Of a stretch of DNA of 16,513 nt, positions 14,756 through 16,513 are shown one piece after another. Origin of the DNA: an uncultured Prevotellaceae bacterium (lineage in GTDB: Bacteria > Bacteroidota > Bacteroidia > Bacteroidales > Bacteroidaceae); contig CALFJG010000087.1 in the NCBI GenBank assembly GCA_937877625.1, positions 1 through 16,513 on the forward strand, in the 5' to 3' direction. Each line of letters begins with the position of its first letter. Within the stretch, counting starts at the first letter, position 1. The translations under genes were made by a program, and so were the position numbers. The notes under the pieces were generated by a model that did not search any database, had not been told where the DNA came from, and saw nothing but the letters and a program-made list of their open reading frames with translations.

Positions 14756-16084
14756 ATGTTTGAAAACCTTAGCGAAAGATTAGAACGCTCGTTTAAGATA
14801 CTTAAAGGCGAGGGGCGCATCACCGAGATCAACATTGCCGAAACGCTAAAAGACGTTCGCCGGGCACTGCTTGAAGCCGATGTAAACTACAAGGTGGCCA
14901 AGACATTCACCGACAGCGTAAAGCAAAAGGCTCTCGGTATGAACGTACTCACCGCCGTGAAGCCCGGCCAGCTGATGGTAAAAATCGTACACGACGAGTT
15001 GGCAGAACTGATGGGCGGGCAGGCTCGCGAGATAAACTTAGACGGACGCCCCGCCGTGATACTGATGAGCGGACTGCAAGGCTCGGGTAAGACCACAATG
15101 AGCGGCAAACTCGCCTGGCGTCTGAAAAACAAACAGTCGAAGCGACCACTCTTGGTGGCGTGCGATGTGTATCGTCCAGCAGCCATAGAGCAGCTCCACG
15201 TACTCGGCAGCCAGATAGACGTTCCCGTTTATAGCGAGCCCGAATGCAAAGACCCTGTTCAGATAGCCGACCGTGCCATACGCGAGGCACGCTCCAAAGG
15301 CTACGACGTAGTGATTGTCGACACCGCAGGACGCTTAGCCGTTGACGAGGAGATGATGCGCGAAATAGCAGCCATAAAAGACGGCATCTCGCCTTCAGAA
15401 ACGCTTTTTGTGGTTGATGCCATGACGGGGCAGGACGCAGTGAACACCGCAAAAGAGTTCAACGACCGTCTAAACTTCGACGGTGTGGTACTTACCAAAC
15501 TCGATGGCGACACACGCGGCGGTGCAGCACTCTCTATACGCACCGTGGTGGACAAACCCATCAAGTTTGTCGGAACGGGCGAAAAGATGGAGGCACTCGA
15601 CGTGTTCCATCCCACACGAATGGCCGACCGCATCCTCGGCATGGGCGACATTGTGAGCCTTGTGGAGCGGGCTCAGGAGCAATACGACGAGGAAGAAGCC
15701 CGCAAGCTGCAACGCAAAATTCAGAAGAACAAATTCGACTTCGAAGACTTCCTCACACAAATTCGCCAAATCAAGAAGATGGGAAACATCAAAGATCTTG
15801 CTTCAATGATTCCCGGCGTGGGCAAGGCTATTAAAGACGTTGACATTGACGACAACGCTTTTAAGAGCGTGGAAGCCATCATTCAAAGTATGACCCCCTA
15901 CGAGCGTCACAACCCGCAGGTACTCAACCAATCCCGCCGACAACGCATAGCCAAAGGCAGTGGCACAAACATTGCCGAGGTGAACCGCCTTATCAAGCAG
16001 TTCGACCAGATGCGCAAGATGATGAAGATGATGACCTCGGGCGGCGCACGCGGTATGATGGCTCAACTTAGTAAGAAACACTAA
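14756..16084 (+). CDS. ffh: signal recognition particle GTPase Ffh
   Basis: Ffh binds SRP RNA and the signal sequences of nascent membrane and secreted proteins, and docks with FtsY through paired GTPase domains. The 442-residue product has the N domain (1-95), then the G domain with P-loop GLQGSGKTT (106-114), DVYRPAAIEQL (G2), DTAGRLAVDEEMM (G3) and TKLDGDTRGGAALS (G4). The methionine-rich M domain runs from about 320 to 442, with RRQRIAKGSGT (RNA contact) and a C-terminal MRKMMKMM cluster. Length and motifs are normal. The ATG at 14756 starts the canonical MFENLSERL. It stands alone in this window, with its own -7 box. No clear terminator directly follows; a 6-bp hairpin at 16216-16236 is a weak candidate. 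Confidence 0.97.
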   Translation: MFENLSERLERSFKILKGEGRITEINIAETLKDVRRALLEADVNYKVAKTFTDSVKQKALGMNVLTAVKPGQLMVKIVHDELAELMGGQAREINLDGRPAVILMSGLQGSGKTTMSGKLAWRLKNKQSKRPLLVACDVYRPAAIEQLHVLGSQIDVPVYSEPECKDPVQIADRAIREARSKGYDVVIVDTAGRLAVDEEMMREIAAIKDGISPSETLFVVDAMTGQDAVNTAKEFNDRLNFDGVVLTKLDGDTRGGAALSIRTVVDKPIKFVGTGEKMEALDVFHPTRMADRILGMGDIVSLVERAQEQYDEEEARKLQRKIQKNKFDFEDFLTQIRQIKKMGNIKDLASMIPGVGKAIKDVDIDDNAFKSVEAIIQSMTPYERHNPQVLNQSRRQRIAKGSGTNIAEVNRLIKQFDQMRKMMKMMTSGGARGMMAQLSKKH

Positions 16085-16244
16085 TCACCAACCGAGAAAA
16101 AACATTATTCCACTGATAGGTTGCTGACTAACGGTTGAGGCCTTTCGCGCACTCCACTTATCAAAATCTGCTCAAAAACCTATCATTTCGCCTCAAAACC
16201 TGCCAAAACAAGCCCGCCGTGTTACTAAACCACGGCATTCGCCT

Positions 16245-16253
16245 TAATTTTGC
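16245..16253 (+). promoter_or_regulatory. -7 box in the region after ffh
   Basis: TAATTTTGC is a full match to TAnnTTTGC in a region with no gene. A 6-bp hairpin (GCCGTG 16216-16221 with CACGGC 16231-16236) lies just upstream and could end the ffh transcript. Transcription would start near 16258-16261. Confidence 0.6.
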
Positions 16254-16258
16254 AGCAG

Positions 16259-16461
16259 TTTTTCATGGTATTAGATTAAGGTTAGTAAAGTGAAAGCTGT
16301 TTGTCGAGAGACAAGCAGCTTTCTTCTATGTTATACAAGGCGGCTCTCTACTAATACGCCAGAATACTTGAAACCATAACCATCTCATCTGCGTGAGAAG
16401 AGCAAAAGCGGGAAAAAGGAAATAGGTCGGACGGGGATAAAACATAGTCCGATTGATTTTT
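16259..16461 (+). ncRNA. candidate small RNA of about 200 nt, or long 5' leader of a gene beyond the window
   Basis: The stretch 16085-16513 has no convincing gene. From the -7 box at 16245-16253, a transcript would begin with CATGGTATTAGATTAAGGTT (16264-16283). It would then form a strong hairpin: GAAAGCTG/CAGCTTTC plus TTGTC/GACAA, with one T-G wobble and a GAGA loop, at 16292-16323. Near the end, GGTCGGAC (16425-16432) pairs with GTCCGATT (16447-16454, two wobbles), followed by TTTTT at 16457-16461, which is terminator-like. The segment before the first hairpin reminds me of leaders seen repeatedly in Bacteroidales, and Bacteroidales-1 RNAs are also described as running from a Bacteroidetes promoter to a terminator. 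I cannot confirm either match. It is not SRP RNA: the conserved tetraloop region of that RNA is missing. The start is inferred from the promoter and the end from the T-run. Confidence 0.4.
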
Positions 16462-16513
16462 ATTGGTGTCCGCTAAAACTCAAATGAGCAAAAATTATCT
16501 TCCGCAATGCCGA

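Noticed and set aside
14949..15452. 167-residue open frame on the - strand inside ffh
   Set aside because: Antisense to the GTPase domain and strongly Arg/Ser-rich, as expected for a shadow frame.
16114..16185. 9-bp inverted repeat TGATAGGTT / AACCTATCA after ffh
   Set aside because: The arms are 54 nt apart, AT-rich and without a T-run, so chance is likely.
16259..16461. SRP RNA (ffs) next to ffh
   Set aside because: The conserved GGAA-type apical loop and its flanking asymmetric loop of SRP RNA are not present.
16484..16513. ATG opening a frame that runs off the window edge
   Set aside because: Only ten codons (MSKNYLPQCR) are visible, too few to support a gene call, although a gene starting here would fit a long 5' leader.

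Overview
The window is a stretch of Bacteroidales chromosome, most likely from Prevotellaceae or a close relative. Several things point there: Bacteroidetes-type promoters (TAnnTTTGC -7 boxes) before most transcription units, little sign of Shine-Dalgarno sequences, a very large secreted protein ending in a type IX secretion-like tail (YDLQGRR...KGVYI...GKK), a secreted GH29 fucosidase, and a lipoprotein flavin-reductase-like protein. No plasmid, phage, IS, tRNA, rRNA or CRISPR signal was found. Genus and species cannot be fixed from the sequence alone.

Region 1 (1-5799, + strand). The 3' end of an upstream gene and a terminator are followed by pdxA (vitamin B6 synthesis). Five tightly packed genes follow: a sugar/polyol-phosphate-type nucleotidyltransferase, an ATP-grasp protein, a CDP-alcohol phosphotransferase with a shifted catalytic motif, a YbhN/UPF0104 flippase-like membrane protein and a HAD-family protein lacking the usual second catalytic Asp. 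The gaps and overlaps (6 nt, about 62 nt, 1 nt, 101 nt, ATGA overlap) suggest one operon. The enzyme set reads like a pathway that activates a phosphorylated alcohol with a nucleotide, transfers it to a lipid or polyol acceptor, and moves or modifies the product. The substrate is unknown. This is the best candidate in the window for an undescribed system.

Region 2 (5800-8110). A lipoprotein with a flavin-reductase-like split-barrel domain (+) converges on a secreted alpha-L-fucosidase (-). Two inverted repeats lie between them. The fucosidase promoter is divergent from that of serS, with the two -7 boxes only about 21 bp apart.

Region 3 (8132-9930). serS and the Holliday-junction resolvase-like ruvX/yqgF are nearly abutting and end at a strong terminator.

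Region 4 (9978-14650). A single 1476-residue secreted protein combines a papain-like (C1) cysteine peptidase with a complete Cys-His-Asn triad, two LamG-type domains, three PKD-like domains, a discoidin-like (F5/8 type C) domain and a C-terminal sorting-like tail. A nested-repeat palindrome of about 110 bp follows it.

Region 5 (14726-16513). ffh (signal recognition particle GTPase) is followed by 429 bases without a clear gene. These hold a promoter, a conserved-looking leader segment, a strong hairpin and a terminator-like hairpin with a T-run: a candidate small RNA of about 200 nt, or a long 5' leader for a gene beyond the window.
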